Below are positions 11,701-21,264 of a stretch of 64,000 bases of DNA, one piece after another. Numbering within the stretch: the stretch's first letter is position 1; the number at the start of each line of letters is the position of its first letter. Below the pieces are notes generated by a model. That model was not told the DNA's origin. It saw nothing but the letters and a program-made list of their open reading frames with translations, and did not search any database. The DNA is from Anthonomus grandis grandis (taxonomy: Eukaryota > Arthropoda > Insecta > Coleoptera > Curculionidae), in contig NC_065548.1 of assembly GCF_022605725.1 (NCBI RefSeq), positions 11,441,644 to 11,505,643 of the forward strand, written 5' to 3'. Both the position numbers and the translations under genes were made by a program.

Positions 11701-12003
11701 CAGGGCCGTACTTTGTTATTTCGAGCAAACTAAGAAAATGTGCCTTAAAAAAAAGGTTTAAATACTGTCAAACTAAAACATGACTCAACTTCGAAGTCTC
11801 AAGCTCTAACCAAACTTACATGAATTTCATTTCTCGTGCGTGAAAAATGGGCACAAAAATATGCCAGGTACAAGGTATGTTCACTAAAGCTAATATAAAA
11901 GTAAGTAAGAACTGCCATTTGCCGTATTTGCCTATGGTATTCGATATAATGTCATCCTCCTCTTCCTCTTCCGATGTGGAGTTTTGGCTACGCTCTGGCA
12001 TTT
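8778..12003 (-). CDS. MFS organic cation transporter-like protein (SLC22 type), 7 coding exons
   Basis: Exons in transcript order: 12003-11820 (ATG at 12001), 11477-11341, 11286-11110, 11051-10784, 9723-9414, 9359-9030 and 8972-8778. All junctions are GT-AG and phases agree; the coding sum is 1,599 nt, giving 532 residues, the usual size for this family. The protein should have 12 membrane segments. Visible signatures: an acidic N-terminus, a first extracellular loop with six cysteines and NSS/NIT glycosylation sites, the MFS loop motif GLVSGIISDKYGRKRTLL, a PESPRWL motif after TM6, and GAANVPAGVALMLVPYL in the C-terminal half. Family members move organic cations, carnitine or other small solutes across the plasma membrane; the substrate here cannot be told. 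An acceptor just before the ATG (12004-12006) implies an upstream 5' UTR exon not identified. The intron at 8973-9029 is only 57 bp. Confidence 0.9.
9724..10783 (-). other. intron 4 of the transporter gene
   Basis: The largest intron of the gene. It contains a CGAAAC-type hairpin motif (10405-10445, minus) and a short plus-strand open frame (9895-10095) ending near a GTGAGT, neither of which could be tied to a known gene. No other feature seen. Confidence 0.6.
11611..11708. mobile_element. 98-bp MITE, family copy 1
   Basis: Short terminal inverted repeats CGGTCCTGTCG / CGGCCCTGTCG with TA on both sides (11609-11610 and 11709-11710). A second member with the same ends and similar length is at 38796-38887. 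It lies in the first coding intron of the transporter. Confidence 0.6.
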
Positions 12004-12006
12004 CTA

Positions 12007-13469
12007 AAAAAGAAACGTAAATTAGAATAACAAATTATGGAAAATGTACTTTATATGGCTGTTTTATATCCAGAAATCCTGTGGATAACGATTTTCGATG
12101 GGCCAGAAGACCAAAAGAACTACCTATAGTGAGCATTCTTTCTACAGACTTTCAGGGTCTTTTTGTAGACTTTCAACAGAGCAGCCAACTATTACGACAT
12201 CTTCATAGCAGTTAATTGAAATAATAATTGGGTTATTAATGGAGGATTCTCCTTGGACAATTTGAGCTCCTGTTGAAGAAATCGTGCGTCTTGAGGTGCC
12301 AGTAACTACCAGATTACAGATACATCCTAATATTAGGAAGTGAAAAGATCTTCAAGCCGGTGAGAACGAGAATGAGTTACATATTGGCTAATGTGAGACG
12401 GAATGTTTGCAACAGACAGGTTAACAAGTATTGTATTAACTAATGAATCCCAAGATCACTTTTAAGTACAAGATCATTTAAGGAATGTCAAAGGCAACCA
12501 ACCTCTGCATTGACCTTAGAACATTGAAAGGCCTTTCAATGTTCTAAGGCATTGACTGAGCTGGGCCCTAGGCACACCACAGCGGTTATCGTGAAAATCA
12601 AAATGTTGAAATAGGCTGGTCGGTTTATATGACCTGATGACAAATTTAAATGCGAGAAATTTCAAAAAAACCGAAAATATTCCAGCTCCATGACTAGGCT
12701 GGGTTCTAGAGATGTTTACTGAAGTATATTCCTTGCACAGACTAATTTTCTATACAGTTGTTGGCAGTTAGTAATACATCTAATGAGCAATTTCAAGGAC
12801 GAGAAAGTCTATGGAACTTTAAGGAGAGTGAAGGAAATCAGCAGCAACATCTATGAGAACGTCTTGGACGTCCAGACAGCACGAGGTCACCCTATGCTGG
12901 GCTCTAGAGATATTACAGCTGTAATTTTGGAATACTGTATTGTTAATAGTAAACACAAATAGATTCTTCCTCTAAATATTAATTTATTGTATACTGACCT
13001 AAAAACTCATTAATGTTTTACGCGCATACTCTACTTGTGAATAATTAGTATCTATGACGCATTAATTAAATGTAAAAAACTCTACATTTGATGCGTAAAA
13101 ACTTAACAAACGAGGAAATTCAACTGAGCTCCGCCAATTAAAAACTCAATTTGATTTGGTGCCATTTTAAAATAAACAGGAAGTGTTCCCTAACGAAAGT
13201 GCTAAAAACAATTTACATTATTATTATTATCGCGTTAATGCAAAATGATGCATTTTTCTCCGCTTTATTATTTACGCGGTGGCTTACGATCTTCTGAAAC
13301 ATGACTTTTATTATCACATAACAGAATGCATGTTATGATTTATTGGTCTGACCTTTTAACAGTAAATCTTCCAAAAATTGTATATTTGGCGCCTCTAAAC
13401 TAGTTCGTTTCAATTTAATTTCGGGTTGAAAATTGCATTTTGGTAGATGGCCGAAAAGCGTAAGGTGAA
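12007..13469. other. upstream region of the transporter, no gene seen
   Basis: Probably holds 5' UTR or promoter sequence of the minus-strand transporter, but no exon or core promoter could be supported. It contains a perfect palindrome (12514-12549) and three loose copies of a GCTGGG..CTAG block near 12560, 12700 and 12895. Confidence 0.5.
12514..12549. repeat. 36-bp perfect palindrome with flanking 8-bp direct repeats
   Basis: Two 18-bp arms, CCTTAGAACATTGAAAGG and its exact reverse complement, meet without a spacer. The octamer GCATTGAC occurs at 12507-12514 and again at 12549-12556, overlapping the palindrome edges. It has cruciform potential; its origin is unknown. Confidence 0.85.
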
Positions 13470-13661
13470 TTTATAAACTTGACGTCAGAGACGGCGTGAC
13501 TATCGATCAAAGTGTTTTTGTTAGACGGCACACAATGATAAGGTTGTCTTTGAAGTTGAATTGTTTACATTGACGTTGTTTACGATTTAAAAAAGGAAAA
13601 AGTGTCATTTAATTAATTTATGTGCGGTCAATGACATTAGTGCCAACGTCAAGTTTATAAA
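13470..13661. repeat. candidate MITE or inverted repeat pair
   Basis: TTTATAAACTTGACGT at 13470-13485 and its exact reverse complement at 13646-13661, separated by 160 bp of non-coding DNA. The size and arms fit a MITE, but no clear target duplication was found. Confidence 0.5.
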
Positions 13662-13909
13662 CCCACGTTGACCGTATTAAAATGTATTTTTTTAAGCAAT
13701 AATTTAAATCAAATTCTATCCACTTTCCTCTAACTAATTCCCTAATTGTTACTCAACAAAATAATGAAATTGTATAAACTTTCCCAATAGACGTAAATTA
13801 TTAATTGTATTTATAAATAACCGCAGTTGAAAATTTCAAAACAGTTCTCCCATATAAATGAAAACACGTCTAGCGTAACACATGTAGATAATATTTTATC
13901 AAAATATCG

Positions 13910-14710
13910 GATTTTCAGTATATTTTCGTTAAGAGGCGGTATGTTTTGAAATTTTGTCACAAATGTGTGTGAAAAATGTATTATATCCAGCTAAGTAAAT
14001 ATTACGACATATTATATTTTCATGAAAGTTTTAAATTGGCGCCAGCAATTATCTATATACTTTCGATTATTTATAATTATCTTTGTTAGCTATGATTAAA
14101 TTTGATTAACCGATGCGCCATTGATAATAAAAAGAATTTTAAATGAATCACGTCGAATTCACGTTTTCTGAAATTGCAGCACAAATATTTGGCAACAGCG
14201 TTAATACGAGTTGCGACGAGTCCACCCGATACCTAAGCTACACGCTCTATTATGTTTGCTGAGCATATCTTACGCGCAAGACGATGTTGCCATATATTCT
14301 ATGAAATAGTGAAAGTTGTGATTTATGCACTTGAAAGAAAAAAATGGTCTTATAAATAAAAAGGAAATCTTGTATAAAATTTTCCATGTAAATAATAATT
14401 TCGATTATATTTTTGTTAGGAGGCGGTATATTTTAAAATTTTGTCACAATTGTGTAAAAGATTGTGACAAAATTTTATCATAATCTTTTATGTAACATAA
14501 TTTTTAATTATCTTTGTTAGCTATTATTTATATTGCACCATTGACGCTTAGAAAAAAAAAACGATATGAAGTGAACCACGTTTTCCGAAATAGCAGCACA
14601 AACATGTAGCAACACTGTTAGGGCGAGTAGTAACGAGTTCACCCGATACCTAACCTACACGCTCTATGGGCTTGCCGAGCATAACTTCACGCAAGACAAT
14701 GTTGCCATAT
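13910..14710. repeat. diverged direct duplication with conserved blocks
   Basis: Copy 1 spans about 13910-14295 and copy 2 about 14402-14710, same orientation. Both start with a GTTA(A/G)GAGGCGGTAT block and end with GTTGCCATAT. The best-kept block, CACCCGATACCTAAGCTACA at 14223-14242, has a near-identical partner at 14639-14658, while the flanks have drifted. Copy 2 also carries a 15-bp inverted repeat (14435-14449 and 14462-14476). No coding frame is conserved. Confidence 0.7.
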
Positions 14711-15270
14711 TGACTAAAAAAAGAAAAGGATTGTAATAATCGACGCTGACAAAACGAATCTCATAAATCTTCTGGGTAACCTAGTGCCGTCCTCTCTAAT
14801 CTATTTATTTGTATAAAGGCTTTTTATTAATTCACAATTTCCTCCATCTAACAGAGGGGGGCCCGCGTAATTAGATTTAAGCCCCTTTAAATTTCTAGTT
14901 AAACTGTTCCAGGTTAAGGACCGATTATGTGCTTCGGGTCGTTTAGGATCTTTTGATATATGGCTGGTTTGCTACTTCTTTTTAACGAGACCGAACATTT
15001 TTTTATAGGTGATTCGAAAATAATGTAAATCTATATCAATGGGGCATAAGTGTCGTATTATTTTATAAAACGAAAATTACTTGATCATTTGGCGATCCTG
15101 TAATTTGTTTTAAATATATTTAATACATTTTCGGTTATTTCTACTTTTTGTGTTTTTTCATCCCAATTAATCAATGCCAAGAGATCATAGCATTTGTATA
15201 AGCATTCCTATTAAAATGGTACCAAGTGTGTCAAAAGTCAATTAATATGGTTAATAAAATATGTTAAGTC
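14711..15270. other. gene-free stretch
   Basis: Nothing supportable was seen apart from short T-rich tracts. Confidence 0.5.
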
Positions 15271-15272
15271 AA

Positions 15273-15802
15273 TTAATAAGTTAATTGACTTGGTAGTAGT
15301 AGTGCAATCAGTGTTTCCAAACATTTGTAAAAAAATGCATCTGAAATTGGATCCCATCTTAAGCCTAAAATACTTTGTATATTATCGGTTTCATAGTATA
15401 TTATTTGTATATGTAAGACAGTTACTTTCCGGTTTTTTGGCTTCAAAACCGCTTCTATATAAGAGTTCAATAATTTGATCTTATATAAGGGTTAGTTCTT
15501 TAAGGCTAGATCCACCCACAGTTAGATCGTCCACGTAAGTTGAAGTCTTTAATATGGGAGATATTAATGGTAAGTCGTTGTAGTGATGTGTCAGTTTTAA
15601 AAGCGTTTTAATAGCAAGATATAGGGAACAAACTATGCTGCAAGTTACAACATTGATTTGATAATGCAAAATGGGATTGATAGGCAAGAAACGCCATAAA
15701 ATGCGCTGATTTTTTAATTTTTGTAAGTTGCAAAGTTTCATCACGAAAAACTAATATGTATTTACTGAATATATGATCTAAGATTTTCAATTCCAACACC
15801 AA
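15273..15802 (-). pseudogene. BEL/Pao retrotransposon reverse transcriptase fragment
   Basis: Minus-strand remnant of a Pao-type RT. The frame at 15481-15744 has LYLAIKTLLKLTHH, then a TYVDDLTVG block that matches the catalytic YVDD box of BEL/Pao elements, followed by a serine/leucine helix. Downstream, 15273-15470 contains ILGLRWDPISDAFFY, the usual RT-connection segment (LGLxWDPxSDxF). The two parts are in different frames, and a piece upstream of LYLAI lies partly in a third frame, so it is broken at least twice. No LTRs, integrase or gag were found nearby. Recognition is from family motif patterns. Confidence 0.8.
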
Positions 15803-15809
15803 TCCAATT

Positions 15810-16740
15810 ATTAAAGCACTTTAATATGAAATCGCCCGCCAATTCGCATCATTTTTGAAACAGAAATTTGAACCGCCCAAGTAGTTACCTACTTGGGCGG
15901 GATCGACACTTGTTTGTCAATACCATCAATAAAGCACTTAAACCTAATAATTATAAAGGCAAACATCAAACTTTTATAACTTTTTTTATGAAATTCCCAT
16001 TGAAGTTACCAGAATATCAACGAAATAAAAAATGTGAAATTTAATATGAAATTCAAATCCACCATGATAAACAATTTATATAATTTTCAAGGACTTGGCA
16101 TATTTAAAACACAATTCATTTAAATTAAAGCTTATTAAATTCAAATTTCCCACCAAAACCTGTATACCCGTACGGACGTTTGTTTGCCAATACAGCCCTT
16201 TAATCATGATAATTATAATAGCAAATGTCAAACTTTGACGATTTTTTGCCGGTAAAAGATATGATTTTAACTAATTGGTTTTTGCAAATTATGAAACTCA
16301 AAGTAACTATAGAAATTCTTAGTAACCAATATTCCCCAAATTGAAGCGCTTTTAGTAGCACTTATTTCTGAAATTCCCAGAACATTACCGAAATCTGTCA
16401 TCCATTGAATATGAAACTCGATCACTAGAGATGATGTTTAACATGCGTAAATCCACTATAAGCAATAATTTATAATAATCAAAATACCCTCGATTTAATT
16501 AATAAAGGTCATTGAATTCAAATCACCCGCCAAAAGTCGCGATAAAAAAAGAGCTTCTTGATAGAAAATTTTGAATTTCTTGCCCAAGCCGGTAAGTCCG
16601 TGTCGGCACTTTGTCTTTGTCAATACAAAAAATAAAGCACTTAAACTTATAATTAATTATAATTTTAAAGCAGTCTCAGTCACTTTTTTAGGGAAATCCC
16701 AGAATGTGTGCTAAGTTGACTTTGAGATTGACACGTCATA
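15810..16740. repeat. three diverged tandem units of about 350 bp
   Basis: Units begin near 15815, 16125 and 16500. Each has a (C/T)CCC(G/A)CCAA block, then a GTC/GCCAATAC...AAAGCACTTAAAC block, then AATTATAA...CAAA(C/T)(A/G)TCAAAC. Spacing and internal indels vary. No coding content is conserved. Unit 1 contains a perfect 12-bp hairpin at 15873-15900. Confidence 0.55.
15873..15900. repeat. GC-rich perfect hairpin
   Basis: Arms CCGCCCAAGTAG and CTACTTGGGCGG around a four-base TTAC loop. Unusually GC-rich for this region. Confidence 0.8.
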
Positions 16741-16803
16741 CGTCAAATGTCAGAGGATGACGGATCTTTGTAATAACTTAGATATTGGATTTTAATTAAA
16801 AAA

Positions 16804-17101
16804 TTAGTAACACTGCAGAAACTCGAGAAAACTTTCAGCTTTTATAATATCTGCACATCCACTAGAATTTACCCTGAAAAAATCACCAAAATCGTTGGTT
16901 TGTTGGTATTGACCAATAACCGTTATCGTGAGCTTCCCAATTTTGGCGGGAAACTTAAATTTGTTCTCTATTTCAAAACATTTGAAATTTGACAGTTTCA
17001 TTTCAAGTTTCACCCTATGAAAATTGACAATTTGAAATTTTTTACATATTTTAGCACACATAAAGACTAATTTTAGAAGACGAGTAAAGCTAAATTTGAA
17101 A
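16804..17101 (-). pseudogene. candidate terminal exon of a small host gene, displaced by the foldback element
   Basis: A minus-strand open stretch of about 99 codons ends in TAA at 16804-16806 and contains protein-like sequence such as GKLTITVIGQYQQTNDFGDF. Its upstream edge is exactly the foldback insertion. On the far side of the element (21088-21096 and above) the 9-bp target duplication is preceded by a good acceptor (…TTCCAACAG), so the first 9 bases of the exon now sit about 4 kb away from the rest. A possible first exon lies at 21178-21240. The product is not recognised, and a chance open frame is possible. Confidence 0.35.
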
Positions 17102-17305
17102 AGCGGTGTGAAGTTAGCTACCAAAAAGTTAGCTGAAAAAAGCCGATGTCACCCGAACGTCCAGTGGCGTCGGGTACAGCAGTATTAAAGCAAACAAATT
17201 TGTTTCTATGGGTTTTTACTTTAAGTTTTGCCTTTAGGATTAAAAGCTTTAAGGAAATTTGTTTAATTTATTTACCAAAATGGCAAACAATCCAAATAGA
17301 TTCTG

Positions 17306-17357
17306 TTTATCTTTTACTACACCATTTCACATCTGAAATGGTGTAGTAAAAGATAAA
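17306..17357. repeat. 24-bp hairpin inside the left arm of the foldback element
   Basis: TTTATCTTTTACTACACCAT... pairs perfectly over 24 bp with the sequence after a CATC loop. The right arm has the same hairpin at about 20836-20875, but 6 bp (GATAAA) are missing from its inner arm. Confidence 0.85.
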
Positions 17358-17589
17358 AATATTTCTTGAAAGTCCCTTATAATGCAGTTTTTTTTTATAC
17401 CGTGGTAATAACATATATACATTTGAAGTTACCACAGGAACCAGAACGTCACAGAAATTGGAATACATATTATATTAGTAATAAAATTGCAACTATACAA
17501 TATATGACTATGCAAGGGTTTTTTTTCATTTTATTTCTCTAAATTACTAAATTTTTAATTGTTTCACATAGAATTTCGTTGTTTTTTAT

Positions 17590-18835
17590 TGAATCCTAAA
17601 ATTGTTTCACCCTAAATTGAAGATATGTAATAGCAGAAGATTTTGCCCTAATTTTAATACCAAAAACAATCCCTTCACCCCCTTCAGATATTCGCTAGAG
17701 GTGCGAAGAAAAATTGTAATACTTGGACTCTAATAATTAAAAAAATGTTTTTATCGAACCCTAAAATTGTTTCACCCTAAATTAAAGATATGTGATAGCG
17801 GAAGATTTTCCCTTAATTTTAATACCAAAAACAACCCCCACACCCCCTTCAGATATTCGCTAGAGGTGCGAAGAAAAATTGTAATACTTGGACTCTAATA
17901 ATTAAAAAAATGTTTTTATCGAACCCTAAAATTGTTTCACCCTAAATTAAAGATATGTGATAGCGGAAGATTTTCCCTTAATTTTAATACCAAAAACAAC
18001 CCCCACGCCCCCTTCAGATATTCGCTAGAGGTGCGAAGAAAAATTGTAATACTTGGACTCTAATAATTAAAAAAATGTTTTTATCGAACCCTAAAATTGT
18101 TTCACCCTAAATTAAAAATATGTGATAGCGGAAGATTTTCCCTTAATTTTAATACCAAAAACAACCCCCACACCCCCTTCAGATATTCGCTAGAGGTGCG
18201 AAGAAAAATTGTAATACTTGGACTCTAATAATTAAAAAAATGTTTTTATCGAACCCTAAAATTGTTTCACCCTTAATTGAAGATATGCGATAGCAGAAGA
18301 TTTTCCCTTAATTTTAATACTAAAAACAACCCCCCCAACCCCTTCAGATATTCGCTAGAAGTGCGCAGAAAAATTTTAATATTTGGACTTTAATAATAAA
18401 AAAAAAGTTTTTATCGAACCCTAAAATTGTTTCACCTTAAATTAAAGATATGTGATAGCGGAAGATTTTCCCTTAATTTTAATACCAAAAACAACCCCTC
18501 CTCCCCCTTCAGATATTCGCTAGAAGTGCGCAGAAAAATTGTAATATTTGGACTCTAATAATAAAAAAAATATTTTTATCGAACTCTAAAATTGTTTCAC
18601 CCTAAATTAAAGATATGTGATAGCAGAAGATTTTCCCTTAATTTTAATACCAAAAACAACCCCCACACCCCCTTCAGATATTCGCTAGAGGTGCGAAGAA
18701 AAATTGTTATACTTGGACTCTAATAATTAAAAAAATGTTTTTATCGAACCCTAAATTTTTTTCACCCTAAATTGAAGATATGTGATAGCGGAAGATTTTC
18801 CCTTAATTTTAATATTAAAAACAACCCCCCAAACC
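17590..18835. repeat. left 165-bp tandem array (about 7.5 units)
   Basis: ATTGTTTCAC (ATTTTTTTCAC in the last unit) starts at 17601, 17766, 17931, 18096, 18261, 18426, 18591 and 18756: an exact 165-bp period across seven steps. Units 2-4 are almost identical and the outer ones more diverged, as expected from internal amplification. Each unit contains a C-rich run followed by TTCAGATATTCGCTAGA. Confidence 0.95.
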
Positions 18836-19275
18836 ATAGAATTCTTCTATATTATGATATTTTAAATTTTGGAACGCTGTTTTTATGTACAACAGAAATA
18901 GAAGGTTATTGCATCAAATATATTGTCTTTTAATGATATATTATATTTTTAGTCGCAAGGCGATAATATCTCATCTTTTGAAGAGCAGTTACATACTGCA
19001 GAAAATATTGCCATCAATGGAGATAACTGCAAAGACATTTTCGAAAATGGCAAAATAATAACACAACTTGATTTAGGTTTTTCAACTCTCTGTCTTTTTC
19101 TCATCGCCTTATATAAATATTTAAACATATATGCACATAAATCTAAAATAAATTTTAGATTTACAAGACTAATGGAATTACGCTGTCTGGTGCACCATTA
19201 CTTATACCACTCAATGCATCAACGCCTATACGACCCGAAGTAGAGCAGACCGTTCAATACCCAAATACGAAAAAT

Positions 19276-19764
19276 TTGATTCAGTTTTCAACAGATACAC
19301 CCAATGTCCACTACCTCACAGATACTAAAGATTCTCAAGATTTTATAAATTGTAAAGTAAGTGTTATTGACAGCGACGGTCCGTCCGTTTTGTTCACAAA
19401 GAAGTCCATGTCACTATCTAAATTAAGTAGTAATGTCATCAAACAATTTAATATTACTCGAGAATCATTTGAAATTCCACATGAACTTGAAAACATGATA
19501 AAAAAGAAAAGATCTTCTCTTCAGGTGATGCCTTTAAATTCAAAAAATTTAGAAACCTATCCTGTAAAATTAACTTGTCGAAAATGCATATACTTGGAAG
19601 GTTCTTTTGAAATAAATGAAAACGAGAAAAAAATTGTGTTTTTGGAGAATTGTAAACTGAAGCAAAATTATTACAAATTCTTTTTTTTAAGAAAATTTGA
19701 GCATTGTATAAACAATGTTTGTACTTTAGTGTTTAAATCGCACAAATATCTAAAAACCTTATAA
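19276..19764 (+). CDS. unidentified protein frame in the unique centre of the foldback element
   Basis: Open reading of 162 codons ending in TAA at 19762-19764; the frame is also open upstream to about 19156, where it follows an AG that could be a splice acceptor. A second open segment (about 18956-19075) with acidic, protein-like composition (SSFEEQLHTAENIAINGDNC) precedes it, ending before a possible intron; the splice phases I can propose do not match exactly. The C-terminal part has LTCRKC and other cysteines (CIYLEG, HCINNVC). There are no transposase motifs. It could be a captured host gene fragment or the element's own accessory protein. I do not recognise it. The lack of stops over the longest stretch in very AT-rich DNA suggests recent coding constraint. 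Confidence 0.45.
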   Translation: MIQFSTDTPNVHYLTDTKDSQDFINCKVSVIDSDGPSVLFTKKSMSLSKLSSNVIKQFNITRESFEIPHELENMIKKKRSSLQVMPLNSKNLETYPVKLTCRKCIYLEGSFEINENEKKIVFLENCKLKQNYYKFFFLRKFEHCINNVCTLVFKSHKYLKTL

Positions 19765-19769
19765 AACAT

Positions 19770-20610
19770 TTTTTTTTTAAACTTCTTTTTTATTATTAGA
19801 GTCCAAATATTACAATTTTTCTGCGCACTTCTAGCGAATATCTGAAGGGGTTGGGGGGGTTGTTTTTGGTATTAAAATTAAGGGAAAATTTTCTGCAATC
19901 AAATATCTTTAATTTGTGGTGAAACAATTTTAGGGTTCGATAAAAACATTTTTTTTATTATCAGACTCCAAGTATTACAATTTTTCAGCGCACCTCTAGC
20001 GAATATCTGAAGGGGTTGGGGGGGTTGTTTTTGATATTAAAATTAAGGGAAAATCTTCCGCTATCACATATCTTGAATTTAGTGTGAAACAATTTTAGGG
20101 TTCGGTAAAAACATTTTTTTTATTATCAAACTCCAAGTATTACAATTTTTCTTCGCACCTCTAGCGAATATCTGAAGGGGGTGTGGGGGTTGTTTTTGGT
20201 ATTAAAATTAAGGGAAAATCTTCCGCTATCACATATCTTTAATTTAGGATGAAACAATTTTAGGGTTCGACAAAAACATTTTTTTTAATTATTAGAGTCC
20301 AAGTATTACAATTTTTCTTCGCACCTCTAGCGAATATCTGAGGGGGGTGTGGGGGTTGTTTTTGGTATTAAAATTAAGGGAAAATCTTCCGCTATCACAT
20401 ATCTTTAATTTAGGGTGAAACAATTTTAGGGTTCGATAAAAACATTTTTTTTATTATTAGAGTCCAAAAATTTTAAATTTTTCAGCTAACTTCGAGCGAA
20501 TATCTGAAGGGGGTGAAGGGATTGTTTTTGGTATTAAAATTAGGGCAAAATCTTCTGCTATTACATATCTTCAATTTAGGGTGAAACAATTTTAGGATTC
20601 AATAAAAAAC
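19770..20610. repeat. right 165-bp tandem array (about 5 units, inverted)
   Basis: GAAACAATTTTAG starts at 19921, 20086, 20251 and 20416 (period 165), and again at 20583 (167). The units are the reverse complement of the left array. The outermost unit is the most diverged and merges into the unique outer arm. Confidence 0.93.
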
Positions 20611-21177
20611 AACGAAATTCTATGTGAAACAATTAAAAATTTAGTAATTTAGAGAAATAAAATGAAAAAAAACCCTTGCATAGTCATATATTGTATAGTT
20701 GCAATTTTATTACTAATATAATATGTATTCCAATTTCTGTGACGTTCTGGTTCCTGTGGTAACTTCAAATGTATATACGTTATTACCACGGTATAAAAAA
20801 AACTGCATTATAAGGGACTTTCAAGAAATATTTTTACTACACCATTTCAGATGTGAAATGGTGTAGTAAAAGATAAACAGAATCTATTTGGATTGTTTGC
20901 CATTTTGGTAAATAAATTAAACAAATTTTCTTAAAGCTTTTAATCCCAAAGGCAAAACTTAAAGTAAAAACCCATAAAAACAAATTTGTTTGCTTTAATA
21001 CTGCTGTACCCGACGCCACTGGACATCACTGTTCGGGTGACATCGGCTTTTTTCAGCTAACTTTTTGGTAGCTAACTTCACACCGCTAATTTGAAACTGT
21101 TGGAAGCAAATGATTATAAAGATATCAGTTTTTATGCTTTGACAATAAATAGGTCTATACTGTATAATTTTGAACTT

Positions 21178-21264
21178 ACGTAGTAGCCTCTCTTGCACTT
21201 CTACATTGTCCCCATGGTAGATATCCGCCATTGTGCACTAAATTACCATGAACAGTCATAACAC
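21178..21264 (-). other. candidate first exon upstream of the foldback insertion
   Basis: Minus strand: an ATGGCGGATATC start at 21231 gives MADIYHGDNVEVQERLL and reaches a strong donor (CTAC|GTAAGT). In that frame the phase does not fit the downstream open stretch at 16804-17101; a frame from an ATG near 21264 does. Which frame is used, and whether this is a gene at all, is unresolved. Confidence 0.35.

Larger units (their letters stand above)
17102..21087. mobile_element. foldback-like transposon with 9-bp target duplication and 165-bp arrays in its arms
   Basis: A 3,986-bp element bounded by the exact direct repeat AATTTGAAA (17093-17101 and 21088-21096). The ends are inverted copies starting AGCGGTGTGAAGTTAGCTAC. 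The arms are very long: about 1.7 kb on the left and 1.3 kb on the right. Each arm has a unique outer part of about 500 bp, nearly identical between sides apart from 6-bp indels, and an inner array of 165-bp units in opposite orientation. A unique middle (about 18835-19770) carries an unidentified open frame. Long inverted repeats with internal direct repeats and 9-bp duplications recall Drosophila Foldback elements and Mutator-like transposons; assignment to that group is inference. No transposase is visible, so it is probably mobilised in trans. Confidence 0.9.

Noticed and set aside
17590..18835. Interpretation of the 165-bp array as a centromeric satellite
   Set aside because: The array is short, mirrored on the other side and enclosed by transposon ends with target duplications, so it belongs to the element.
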